A stretch of DNA of 64,000 nucleotides, taken from positions 203,946,001 to 204,010,000 of the forward strand of contig NC_092587.1 in NCBI RefSeq assembly GCF_047663525.1, given 5' to 3'. Shown here piece by piece: positions 1-11,355 of this stretch. Every line of letters begins with the position of its first letter. Position 1 is the first letter of the stretch. This DNA comes from Anas platyrhynchos. Its lineage: Eukaryota > Chordata > Aves > Anseriformes > Anatidae. Both the position numbers and the translations under genes were made by a program. Under the pieces are notes generated by a model that saw nothing but the letters and a program-made list of their open reading frames with translations, did not search any database and had not been told where the DNA came from.

Positions 1-899
1 GCAGAGGAAAAATCCTTTGCCAGAAGGGCTGTTGCTGTGCAAAAAGCAACGCCAGCCATGGCATGATATGGCTGTATCACGCATCGATTTGTCAGTTCTC
101 TTCTGAGAAGTGTTTTTGTTTGACTAGTCATGATCTTGAATAGTAAGAAAGTTTTCCTTACATGATGTCGTATTGCAGCTTGCAGTTAAAACATCCCCTT
201 GCTTTGTTGCTGCTTGGTATTTTTTAATATGAAAAATACCAAATTTGTGCAGGAGTGAAATATCATCCTTGGAGATAGCTCAATAAGTCCGTGATCATGA
301 AACAAGGCACAATTTGTCTATAAAAAGTCATTTTTACATATGGCTCCTTGCTTATTAAATGCAATATGGAATAATTGGTGAGAAAGTGATGCTGAAATGT
401 GCCCCTATCTTTTTTTTCTCTGTAGACTTTTTTTTCCTGTAGCCCCTACTTTTTTTTTTTCCGTAGACTTCTGCGTGCTGTCTAGGGATTCATTGACAAA
501 AAGAATCACTCTTTGCACACTCAGCTTCATGTGTGCATATTACGTATGTCTGAAATCTTTAGGTTTCTCTGAGGCTACGTTATAAATACCAAGAAAAATG
601 TGATACTAATACAGAAGTGTGTTTATGTTAAACATCTTTAGTACTTGCTTTAGGTGCATTGCTTCCTACAGTAAATTCCAGTTACTGGGAGGATGCTTCT
701 CTAAAGACATTCATGTCAAAGCACACACATGCTTTAGGAAGACAGTCTTTAAGCTTTGTTCATCAAAAAGCCTCCAGTGTAGAAGCATTCACCCTTCCTC
801 CAGACAGCAGATTGACAAATATAGAAATAATGAATGAAGTGTCTGAACAGGAGACCAAAATGTTACGAGAGAAACTAATGCTGTGTTTCATTCCCTTAG
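1..899 (+). other. RSF1: RSF1 intron, 3' end only
   Basis: This is intronic sequence upstream of the first recognisable RSF1 exon, ending in the acceptor TTCCCTTAG at 891-899. I looked for the cysteine/histidine-rich PHD-finger exon that should come next upstream and did not see one. T-rich runs at 411-460 are simple sequence. No other feature seen. Confidence 0.7.
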
Positions 900-979
900 A
901 AATTACTCTGTGAGAAGCTAGAAGAACAATTGCAAGATCTGGATGTTGTCTTGAAAAAGAAGGAGCGTGCAGAGCGCAG
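900..979 (+). CDS. RSF1: RSF1 coding exon A (residues after the PHD finger)
   Basis: Encodes KLLCEKLEEQLQDLDVVLKK and the following ERAER, an amphipathic, probably helical segment just after the PHD finger in known RSF1 proteins. The exon is 80 bp. The acceptor is TTAG and the donor CAG/GTACCA. It ends two bases into an Arg codon, which the next exon completes. The segment is nearly invariant in vertebrates from what I recall. Confidence 0.93.
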
Positions 980-3900
980 GTACCACTCTTTCAACATGCA
1001 TTAACGAACCCGGGACTGGGGAGGAAGGGCTAAAAGAAACTGGAAACTGGTGACACCAGTTTTGCCTTCCCACTGGTGACAGAGGTTTTGGTGGTGCAGT
1101 GCCAGGACAGCTTGCAAGACGGGAGAAGTCCAGTAATTAGCCAAGGTGTCTGAGGACAATTGTGGCTCGCCATAGCTATCTGCATGTCTCAGACCTGAAA
1201 ATGAGGGACGTGAGACACAATCTGCATAACAGACTGCGTTAGGGCATACACTGAGTGCTCTGCAACGTTCAATACCATCTGCATGCATTATTAAACACAA
1301 CTTTGCATGAACTATACATTAAGAGGCACAATTCACCTGAAGGTGAGACCCCTGTAAAGACAGCAGTGGAGCAGGCTCGTGTTTCTAGCACCCGCAGTAA
1401 TACCACACGGGGTGTAGTGATTTGGTGCTCAGGAGTGGAGCACAATCCCTGGCTGCCTTCAGCTTCCTTCAGATCCGTTTGTTATCACTGCAGCACCACC
1501 AAGGAGAGTGACAGATCAGGTACCAACTGTTCCTCGCTTCTGCTCAGAGTGGATTTAGATCCCACTGTGGTAAAATTACCCTCGGCTTGCCAATTCTAGC
1601 GAATTTGTAGCTTTGGGAATGAAGCAATTAGCTATTTTTACGAGTGAGCTCAGCTTACTCCATCTGTGCAGGAGTATGGGACACAGAGGAACTGTGTCTG
1701 CTGCTCTGCTTTGTGGTGGGAAGCCTCCTTGCTGGTGAACAATATTTTTGGACCTACTTTGGTAAATATTCTGCTGGCAACCATTACTTGGAATGCCAGG
1801 TTTTTTTCCAGTCTGTCTTCCTTCCTTGAAATCACTGGTGTTGCATGAGAGTACGGCCTTCTGACTGTTACAGGGGAGCGTACAATCGATACCGTAGCAC
1901 TTTTCAGGGGCTGAAACAGATGTTTAACAGCCCTTTTGCAATCTGATGCTCATACCTCATCAAATTAACCTAATGTTTTCTGTTGTACACCGTAAGAACC
2001 TTCATTTTTTTTCCCTTAAGTCTTTTAAAAAGAGAGAAATGAATTTGGGCCATAAAGGATTTCATGATACAGTCATTGAATATTGAAGTCCTTCAACTTA
2101 GTAGCTATATATTTTAGGAAACTAAGGTAAAAAGGCTGAAGAGAGCAAGAATTACAATGGTAAGAAGAAATGCTGGCCTTTTTTACTACAGGTTGGTGTA
2201 TAAATTGAAGTAGGTTGTTTAGGGCACAGAAATATTTTAATGTAATATTTCTGTAACATGACAGTATCTCCTCTCTGCCTTTTTGGGAAGGGGAAGAACA
2301 ATTCTCTCATGGGCACACACACTTCATCGACTCTTTGAACCAGGGTTGTTACCGTGCTGTTTGGACAAGCGACACCGTTGTGCTTTGGTTATTCTCTGCT
2401 TCTCAAGAATCTGCTTGAAACTGCTTCAGCTGTATCCTCACACAGCCCCCAAGAGCCACGTCACGGATTTTTTATGAAAACTTTCAGCTTCATGACGACT
2501 GACAAAGATGTAGATCAAAGCCATACCTTTGTTTTCCTTCTGTTTGTGAATTCAAGATGTTACCACAAAAGCCTGGCTGAATTTCAGGTGTCTGACGCAC
2601 ACTTCGATAATCATGTCCTATCACAAGCTGTTATGGATGCCCCTTTTAGTTCATGTTAGAGACTCCCAGACTTGATAGAAAATCCCTCTGGGGACTTCTC
2701 TACTTTTTCCACTCAAATCAGGTGGAGCACTTCCTTTCCTGCCCTCTTTTTTCTTCCCTTTAGCAACTTTTGCCGCTGTTTACTTGAGACAAGATGTTTT
2801 CTGGATTCTTCTGGGAAGTGTTTGTAACCAGTCAGTGTTCATCTGCACCCTCAGTCCCAAAGCTGTTGGTTAAAATGTTTAAACCACCAGTTAAAATGTT
2901 GAGCTTCTGAGTGCTGCATCCCAATAATGAAAGCTTTGATACTTTATGGTGCCATTTGTTTTAAGATCTTTGCCTTGGCAGGACTGGGGAGTTTTATTTG
3001 CTAATTGTGTGTACCTAAGCCAGGGGAGGTAAAGCAGATCCCCAAAACCTCACTGATCACATTTAAAAACAGTTGAATTTTACTCATCTCTCCTATCTCT
3101 TGATGTTTTGCACTACAAAAAACGAGAAATGGAGACCATAAAATCCATTTTCTGATTTTAGGAGTTGCGTTCCTTGCCTTAAGATGCTGTTTAAACTCAT
3201 TTGTAAGAGCACGGTGACTTTGCACAGAGTATGAGAAAATTCCTGTCATCCAAACAATCTCATGGCTCTCAGGTGGACGAAGACAATTTCTTTTGAGCTC
3301 TCATTTTTGGAAGCTGATGGTAGGAGACACAAACAATTACTTTAATACAGAGCCAGACTTTTCAGTTTAGATCTAATGATACAGAGTTGTCAAAGCTCAT
3401 GGTCTTTTTGCCTGTAAAACTTTTCTGCTTTCTGTCAGTATGACTTCAGGAACTATACCAGTTTGTGTCATTTAAGAATGTTCTGCTAAATTCTTTCAGC
3501 AGACCGTTCTTCAGAAGGTTATTGGGATAAAAACGCAGGAGGCTGGTCAGAAGGCTATTGTAAAATTTACTTAGATTGTTTATAAGCTAATCACAGTTTT
3601 AGAAACCAATTTTTTACACATAGAAGCCTGTAATTATGTGCATAACATAATGAAGTAAAGGCATCTGAGATTAATATGCACCTTACACCTTTGTGTCCTT
3701 GTGCACCTGATGCATCCTGGTGTGACTCCAAGACACGGGCTCAGTACAGCTGCTCAGTATAGCTTTCTTTGCTATCTTCACTTATCCGAACTATCCCTTG
3801 TTTTCATAGAAGAAGGCGACAGACTGCTCTTTGATAGCTGGGTTCAGCACCTCGTGCTCTCGGTGAGGTGCTGGGATACTGGAGGCAGCTCCTGGTGTGG

Positions 3901-4615
3901 CTGGAGCAGCAAGCAGAGGCCAGGCACCAGACTTGTGCCCAAAGCAATTCAGAAGATGCTCGGAGGCAAGCTAAGCTTGCTGCTGCCCCCTAAACTCAAT
4001 TTTACTCACTTTGATTTAATCCTCTTACCTACTGTCATCCAGAAGGACAGCCTCCTTCTCCTTACAGTCATTTTTCCTATATTTGAGCACTGTTCTCTCT
4101 CCTGGCACTTGTCCTTTTGGAATTGCATCCCGTCTTCATCTCATTCTTCCAGTTCAGTGTGATTTTAAATTCCCATTTTATCTTCCAGTGCCTCCAAGGT
4201 CAGTGGTGATTATAGATTTGGTAGCATCACAACATCAGGGTTTTTCAGCTGGTTTTTAATTGCTTTTTGTATCCAAATTCAGTCATTTCTGGGGTGCTTG
4301 CTACCTTCAAATATTGTTGTTTGTAAGAACTCTTTGGAAATCACTTATATTATGCACACATGAAAATGTAATCACATGAGATTTAGAATTTAGATACTTG
4401 GATTTAGTATTTAGATTTTAGTATTTAGTATTTCGATTTAGTATTTAGATATTTTAGTATTTAGATTCCAGCTATAATAACGGTTTTCAGTTGGAACACC
4501 TTCTTTGGATGCTTCTGTAAGTGATAATAAGAGCTTCAAATGGTGCTAATTGCAACATTGTTTTAGATACCTGCAATCTTTCTGTAAACTTACGTTCTTT
4601 TTTTCTCTCCTACAG
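980..4615 (+). other. RSF1: RSF1 intron between exons A and B
   Basis: A 3.6-kb intron with donor GTACCA and acceptor TCTCCTACAG. The only recognisable feature is an AT-rich tandem repeat near 4384-4468, listed separately. No other coding exon or interspersed repeat was recognised; the open frames here (for example 1255-1599 and 3701-4162) show no protein-like composition. Confidence 0.8.
4384..4468 (+). repeat. ATTTAGT-type AT-rich tandem repeat
   Basis: About ten imperfect copies of a 7-12 bp unit (ATTTAGT, ATTTAGATT, TTTTAGT) lie in tandem inside the RSF1 intron, about 150 bp before the next exon. Copies vary by one or two bases, so this looks like an old minisatellite rather than a fresh expansion. 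Confidence 0.8.
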
Positions 4616-4670
4616 AAAAGAGCGGTTGGTGTACGTGGGCATCAGTATTGAGAACATCATCCCACCGCAG
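4616..4670 (+). CDS. RSF1: RSF1 coding exon B
   Basis: A 55-bp exon completing the split Arg codon, then KERLVYVGISIENIIPPQ. This short hydrophobic stretch is a conserved block in RSF1 between the PHD finger and the charged tail. The acceptor CTCCTACAG is strong, and the donor CAG/GTAGGT is near consensus. The exon ends in phase 0. Confidence 0.95.
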
Positions 4671-6011
4671 GTAGGTCACTGCATCTATGTTGCAGTATTC
4701 TGTATTCTTTCTCAGTGTTGTGTTCAGAGAGCTACTAGCATCTTGGAAAGAAAAATCAATGGATATTCAGGACAGAAATAATCTGGTGGCCTTCATTTTA
4801 GTCTGAGGGTGAATTTGAAGCCAAGGGAGCTTTCATGGCTTGTTAGAGCCATCTGGCGCTACACAGAGTCCTCTGTCAGTAAAGATCACAGAATTGCCTT
4901 ACACTTGGGTGTTGAGTAGAGTGCTCTGCCATCCTGCCAGTTGTAGAGGTGGGATTCAGTGCAATTAACTCTGCTGTCTGCTGTCCAGTCATCTCTAAGC
5001 TAATTGCTGTAGCCTTTAGAGCTGATGGAGAGAAATGAGTGGTTCTGGCCTGTGGGGAGTGAGGTTATGCAGTTCCTTTGCCTACAACAAGTTCATATTG
5101 AAGTTTGGTGAAAAACTATAGGCATTTAGTGTTCTGTTAACAGAGTTTGTGCATGGTTTCCCTTTGCAGAATAGGAAAAATATTTTTACTTATGTGGTGA
5201 TTGCCCTTTTTTCGCTTCTTGAATACAGTTTAAAGTGAATTTCTTCATGTCATAGCCAAATGCTTTTATCCAAAATTATATAATCTGTTCCTTGCTTTAA
5301 TGTAGAAAATGAAACTGTAGTTTGTTTTAAACACAAACTTTCCATTCTGGCTGTAGTAAAGCTAATTTTCTCCCTGTGTCTGTGGATATCCGACACGTGA
5401 CAACAGATTTTACAAACCTGCAAAAGACTCTCTGGCTGAGAGCAAGTATTTAAAAAATATTTTTAAAAATATCTGCCCAGGGACAGATTTTATTTGTTTG
5501 TTTAACTTAATAACTTGGAAACAACATCTTAAATTTAAACTGCGTGGAATTTCATTGAAATTTCATGGAAACTGCACCAAGTAAAGGCATTTGTGATGGC
5601 TTAGACCAAGGGGAGCCCCTGAGCAAAGCACCCGTGCCGTTAGCTGTCTGGGGGCAGAGACCAGTGTGGGGGTGCAGATGCAGAGTCCCTGTGCTTAGTA
5701 GGTAGAGACTTACACGAGCAACAGCGTGATCAGCTGCTGCTTACAAGTCCTGGGAGGATCACCTGAGTGTTGCAGTGTAAACACAGCGATACAAGAACCT
5801 GAATTAGGCTGTCAGGAAGGGCACTGTCAGCCAGCGGCCCCCTGAAATCTGTGCTGAAACGAGTCGTTGCATTGAAAATCAAAATGCGTTGTGTTGGACA
5901 CACAAACTTTCTGTATTACATAAAAATCTGCACGGCAGGAGTTCAGTTGTAATAAATCTGGAGTGAGGGAGGGAAGAGAAAACGTTTTGACACTCTGTCT
6001 TATGTGAACAG
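4671..6011 (+). other. RSF1: RSF1 intron between exons B and C
   Basis: A 1.3-kb intron (donor GTAGGT, acceptor TGAACAG). AT-rich runs occur near 5449-5472. No repeat family or additional exon recognised. Confidence 0.8.
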
Positions 6012-6121
6012 GAGCCAGAAATACCTGAAGGTCAGGAAGAAAAAAAGAAAGATTCCAAAAAGCCCAAATCAAAGCTACTTGAAAGGAGGTCTACCAGAAC
6101 CCGGAAATGCATAAGCTACAG
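6012..6121 (+). CDS. RSF1: RSF1 coding exon C
   Basis: A 110-bp exon encoding EPEIPEGQEEKKKDSKKPKS and then a basic run ending RRSTRTRKCISYR. The lysine/arginine-rich block is a likely nuclear-localisation or DNA-binding segment (inference from composition). The last Arg codon is split two bases plus one with exon D. Confidence 0.95.
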
Positions 6122-8965
6122 GTAGGCAGCTTGTTTAAATAGCTTGTAAAACAACACAAAAAGTCATTGTCATGTTCTTTCTCAAGCAACCCACAGCTTC
6201 TCAAGCAGACGTTTATAGTTAAAAGAGCAACCAAATTAAAGTGTCTTTGTTCTTTCTCTGAATGCTGCTTATGCTTGATGTATTTTTATAGCATAGAGAA
6301 GGGCAGATGCATAAAAGATGTAAAATGCACATGGTACTTTCTTTGCTCGGGAATATTGGAGGAGATTTTGGTGTTACTGCAGCTTCTGCAGCAAGTTAAA
6401 GCAGCCCAGTTATGCCCCTCCTTTCTCTTGAAAGAGAAACTTATGTTCTGTGTGAAGGCCTGAAATTCCTCTCCCTCTTTTTTCCAATTTACTGCTACTT
6501 TACACAAAAGGGGCATGAAACTTAATGTGCAATTAGAAGAGAACAACTCTGCAGAGTAATTGTGATGATAAAAATGCAATTGGTAAATTAAAAATCCAAG
6601 GCATTTAGACTCTGCATTCTGAAAGTAAATGTAGAACAGGCCACTAAGGTTTCCAAAATTCAGCACAATCTTCATGTTATCTTTTGTTCTCCGTGTATTG
6701 TCAGAGTGTTTTATAAACTATTTTCTAAATACCCTGAGATATGCCCAGTATCCTCCCCAGGAGATTAGAGAAGGACGTGGTTGGTTGCCTGAGAGCTCGT
6801 GCTTTTTGTCCCAGCTGCATTAACAATATAAAGAAAAAAAATCTTGCCTTTCCCACAGTACTTGTTCTGTGTAGACCTGTATCATAAAAAATTAGAACAT
6901 TACAACTTTCAAAACCTTCCAGCAACAGCCCTGATTAAACTCAGCCTGGTTGACGAGAAGCATAGCCTTTGTGTCTGGTGAGTTTTCCAGCCTGTTCAGA
7001 AAACTCAGTCTGACCTCACTTAGCTGTTGCTTTTCAGTAACTTTTAAAATCAGCAGCAGAAGCCACACTAACAGAAATGTCATTGCTGGTTTGCAAAATC
7101 AGGTATTTCTGTAAGGAACATTATGCCACGGGCACGATTACATAGAATTGCTGCTGTGTGACAGGTCAGGCAGCAGCCAACCAGGAGGAAAAAACGGTGC
7201 CTGTAGGATATCTGGCATGACTTCAGCAGGGCACACATGGTACAAAGAGAGTAAATTGCATTTGAAATAATGTTTAATATAACGTGGCTCTTGAAAATCA
7301 ATCTTCTGATAGAAAATGACAGCCTTTCCTACGGACTCCATCGTACAGATAACTTAGAGCTGGTGGAAATATTACACATGTCAGGGTGTCACTTCAGATT
7401 GATGTGCCTGCAGTGAAGTCCGACCAGTGGCAGTGAGAATTGTGTATGCTTTCCCTCAGAGTGGGAAAATAAATGCTAAATGTCTCATTCCGCTCACAGA
7501 CAATTCTGTATCGTGTAGCATTCTGCTTCTCCAAAGACAGGTTAATTCCTTTGTGCCATGAGTCATCTGTGTCTTCCTCTCCTGAGCAGGTTAGCGAGTA
7601 TCTGCCTCACAAATAAAGCAGCAGCAGAAGGAATAATGTCCCATTACACCTACCGGACAAGCAGTTATCAGCTCACGTTTCATTTCAGGTTATTTGTTAG
7701 CAGTGTTTTGAAAGCATTAAGTGATTCCTCACATTTTAAAGAGGGTGTCTTTAGTGCTGCAGAGGGAAAACAGCATTTGGGTGATGTGGAATAAATCTTA
7801 CTGATGGAATAATTTCAGAGTTAGTTTCTTACCATGTAAAGCTGCCTTACACATGACATACGGTTGTTCTTAGATGTACAGAGAGGCCAGAAATCAATCA
7901 TGTTATTTTTAAAGAAGAGTTTTATGGTTACTGTTGGAACACAGAGTAATTGCCAGATTTATTTTCATCTTGTTCTGATGGCATTCTCAATGGAGGACTG
8001 AGATAAACATAGCTGTAATCTTTAGTGACTGGCAAGTGAATTTTTTATGAAAGTATTGTCCAGTCACTAGTCATTTCTATTAAAAAATGATAAGAAGAAA
8101 AATGATTAGAAGAAAAAAATAATCTAAAAAAAATGTTTTTTCTCTATAATTAATAAAATCTCTACTTTTTGCATCTGAAGGCATCATTTTGGTAATTCAG
8201 GTAACAGTCTTTTGTTGAAAGATTTGACTTCAGAACTGAAGAAACAAAGCAAAGAAGTCATCTTCTTTGTAAAAGGGCTGGATCCTTTCTCCTCCATTTG
8301 CCATTCCCTTTAAATGAGTTCCTCACTTTGTAGGGATTTGTGCAGTTTTACAAAAGCGTACTCCAGTATTTTGCTTTTGGTTTTCCTATTTCATTATATA
8401 ACATTACATCAAGTCTATTTCTATATAATTATGAAGTCTGCGTGGTATATTTTATCTGTTCAGCTTAGAATGTTGCAGATCCATAAGACGTAATTACTGT
8501 GAGCTTTAAAGAAGAGAAAAGAAGCTATGTGAAATAAGTTTTCAAGGAAAAATTAGGGTGCATAATTATACTTTTCAGGTGCTTTTCAGCAAACCTATTT
8601 TGCCAATTTTCAGTGGATATGTCATCCAGATAACAGGTGCTTGAAAAATGCCACCGATACCATTTAAAAATAATGTTGGAATTATATATTGCTGAATCCT
8701 GTCATGTAAAATGAAGGTGGTTTTCTGTTCATATAAATCAATAGTAATACACCCTGGCAATGAGAAATACTCTGCTAGCACATCAAAATAATAAACACAC
8801 CTTTTAAAATGTTGCTATTTCATCATATATCTGGCCCGTTGTCTGTTATTTTGTTATATATCCAGCCCCCTACCCGTGCAGTGTGATTTCTTAAAGCAGT
8901 GTTAGATTTGGAGGTATGTTTTCATAATATCAAATAAAGTCATAAATGAAAGATGTTACTTTTAG
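6122..8965 (+). other. RSF1: RSF1 intron between exons C and D
   Basis: A 2.8-kb AT-rich intron with donor GTAGGC and acceptor ACTTTTAG. No transposon, RNA gene or extra exon was recognised in it. Confidence 0.8.
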
Positions 8966-9033
8966 GTTTGATGAATTTGATGAGGCAATTGATGAGGCAA
9001 TTGAAGATGATATCAAGGAAGCTGATGGAGGAG
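8966..9033 (+). CDS. RSF1: RSF1 coding exon D
   Basis: A 68-bp exon encoding FDEFDEAIDEAIEDDIKEAD plus GG. The acidic core comes from an in-frame 12-bp direct repeat (GATGAGGCAATT, twice, near 8978-9002). The duplicated DEAI motif is also present in mammalian RSF1, so the repeat is old and constrained. Begins phase 2, ends phase 1. Confidence 0.94.
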
Positions 9034-9747
9034 GTATGTTTCTGACTTTATTTGGTTTTCATTGCAGCAGGGCAAGATGATTAAGTCCAGATTTCTTTTG
9101 ATATGATAGGCAACAAATATTATCCTCTCCCTTAAAACAACATAATTAACAGTTTTTACTACTGTACTTTTAGAGTCAAACTAATTAACTTCCCTTGGAA
9201 ATGGCCATTCCAGGCTGCCAAAAGATGCCAAAAAGTATTTGGTCTTGGTAGTTAAATTCAGTGTGTTCATGTTTTGATATATGAATACAGTGAAAAGCTT
9301 TTAAAATTCATTTTTTAAAAAATTATTAATTTAAAATTCATTAATTAAAATTTTTAAAGAAACCTTTTAAAATTAATTTGCTAAGTTTTGAATTTCTGAA
9401 TGGAGTGGTAGCTAGTGCTATTGGCATTTGACACCTGTAAAACTTGGGTTATTTTTTGATATCTGCCCCCCACAAAAAGCACTCATATTGGGAATGATGT
9501 GGATTGGGGTTAAGTATCAGAATGCTGACATTTAGCTGCTGTCTTCCAGGTTGACTTCAGTATTTCCAAGTGACCACAGCTGGGGCTGTGTGTGTCAGGA
9601 ACAAGACCCCAGCCAGTGCCTTGCATGACAAAAATTATTCTGTGTTACAGAAAATAAGCTGAAGCTAGAGATGTGGAAGAAAGATGCGTGTAAAGCTAAA
9701 TAAAAATAAACTTGTTCTTATTTTCCCTTTGCTCTCACTGAATTCAG
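9034..9747 (+). other. RSF1: RSF1 intron between exons D and E
   Basis: A 0.7-kb intron, donor GTATGT, acceptor CTGAATTCAG. It contains an AT-only stretch around 9300-9380. Nothing else seen. Confidence 0.8.
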
Positions 9748-9955
9748 GCATTGGCAGAGGCAAAGACATGTCTAATATCACAGGTCACCGTGGGAAAGAC
9801 ATTTCTACAATCCTAGAGGAAGAAAGGAAAGAAAACAAGCGACCACAAAGGGCTGCTGCAGCACGGCGCAAGAAACGACGGCGACTAAACGACCTGGATA
9901 GTGACAGTAACCTGGATGAGGAGGAGAGCGAGGATGAATTTAAGATCAGCGATGG
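9748..9955 (+). CDS. RSF1: RSF1 coding exon E
   Basis: A 208-bp exon. It opens with an internal repeat (GRGKDMSNI followed by HRGKDISTI), then a highly basic stretch (AAAARRKKRRRL), then an acidic one (DLDSDSNLDEEESEDEFKIS). This basic-then-acidic layout is characteristic of RSF1. The basic run fits a bipartite nuclear-localisation signal. The donor is GG/GTAGGT; the split Gly codon is completed by exon F. Confidence 0.96.
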
Positions 9956-11131
9956 GTAGGTCTGCAGTTTAGCTTCCAATCCCTGACTGCTACAGGTTTC
10001 TGTGACTTTGCAGTGCCCCTAAAATGGTCATTAGGGGTGTGTGTACTCCACTAGGCTAGGAGCAAAAAGTACTCCTGGCCTAGTAGAACCTAATTGTGCT
10101 GGAAAAACTGCACTCCAAATCTATTTGCTGCAATCATCCAACCTGCATTTTAAGGAAAATGTATCCTTAACAAAGATGTAGCTAAAATGAGGCAGGCTCT
10201 TTCCTTTTGAAAATGTCGTATTTTGTGGGATTTTCATTTGGCGTGATTGCCATTTAGAAATAGAGGAGTGAAATTCTCCACCCTGACACGTGGGTTCTGA
10301 AATCAGTTCTTGATTTTTGCTTTCTAAAAGGTAGAGTTTGAACACAGTCAAGAGGTTTATATTATAGAAAACAATTATGTGAAGGTTTCAACACTGAATG
10401 AATATTGCTTTAGCGGACTGAAGTTCTTTTTCCTTGGAGTTTCTCATCTTTCAGACAGGGAAATTCCTAAAGTTAAATGATTATTAATAATTTTAGATTT
10501 CCTTTATGCCTCAGTGGAGAACCATAATGGAGGTTTAGCCTCTTTACCATCAACTTTTAAAGTTTTACACCAGTCATATGGTCAATTTACTAAGTTTATG
10601 GATAACCAAGACAGATGCAAGTATCTCTTGAGCTTTTTCTTATTATGTGACGAGAAGTTTTCAGTGGCACCCCGAATAGTTAAGCAAAATGTGCTGGAAA
10701 TTTCCAATCAGTCAATGTAGCTTTTGGAAATCTCATGGAATTAATAGCACATCGGTCTTTTAAAGTGTGCTCATGCATTTTCAAATCAGATCCTCGCTGA
10801 ACACCTTCATAATGTTGTACTGGAATTTACATTCAGCTGGCGGCCAAATGCAGTCTCAGTTTGCTGTAGCGTTCATAGTCACCTGCTGTTCTGATCTGCT
10901 GCGTAATCTCACGCCCTGTAAAGCTGTCTCCCCAGTAGAAAACTGAAATTTAACTCCAGAGACAGCAGTTTGCTCTCTCTGGATCTTTAGTACACGTTAT
11001 TTCTGTAAGATTTGTGCACTTGTATTAAAGACAGCACTTGCTTTGCATTTATTACTTGCTCATAAAATGGAGGTCACGTTTTGATGCTTTGTTTCAGATC
11101 TCTCTGTTGTCTGTGGTCTCTCTCTGAACAG
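9956..11131 (+). other. RSF1: RSF1 intron between exons E and F
   Basis: A 1.2-kb intron, donor GTAGGT, acceptor CTGAACAG. No repeat or exon recognised. Confidence 0.8.
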
Positions 11132-11355
11132 ATCTCAGGACGAGTTTGTTATATCGGAGGAAAATCTGGATGAAAGCGAAGACGACCCGCCATCGAACGA
11201 GGACAGCGATTCCGAGTTCTGCGCCCGCATATCCCGGCGACACCTCTCCAGGCCCATGAGGCAAAGCCGGCGGTTACGAAGGAAAACAGTCAAGAAAAAA
11301 TATTCTGAAGACGATGAAGAGGAAGATTCTGAAGAGAATTCAAGCAGAGAATCTG
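11132..11355 (+). CDS. RSF1: RSF1 coding exon F
   Basis: A 224-bp exon starting SQDEFVISEENLDESEDDPP, followed by an Arg-rich centre (RPMRQSRRLRRKT) and an acidic end (YSEDDEEEDSEENSS). The exon is in phase 2 at entry and phase 1 at exit. Several S-x-x-D/E positions fit casein kinase 2 sites (family knowledge, not shown here). Confidence 0.95.
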
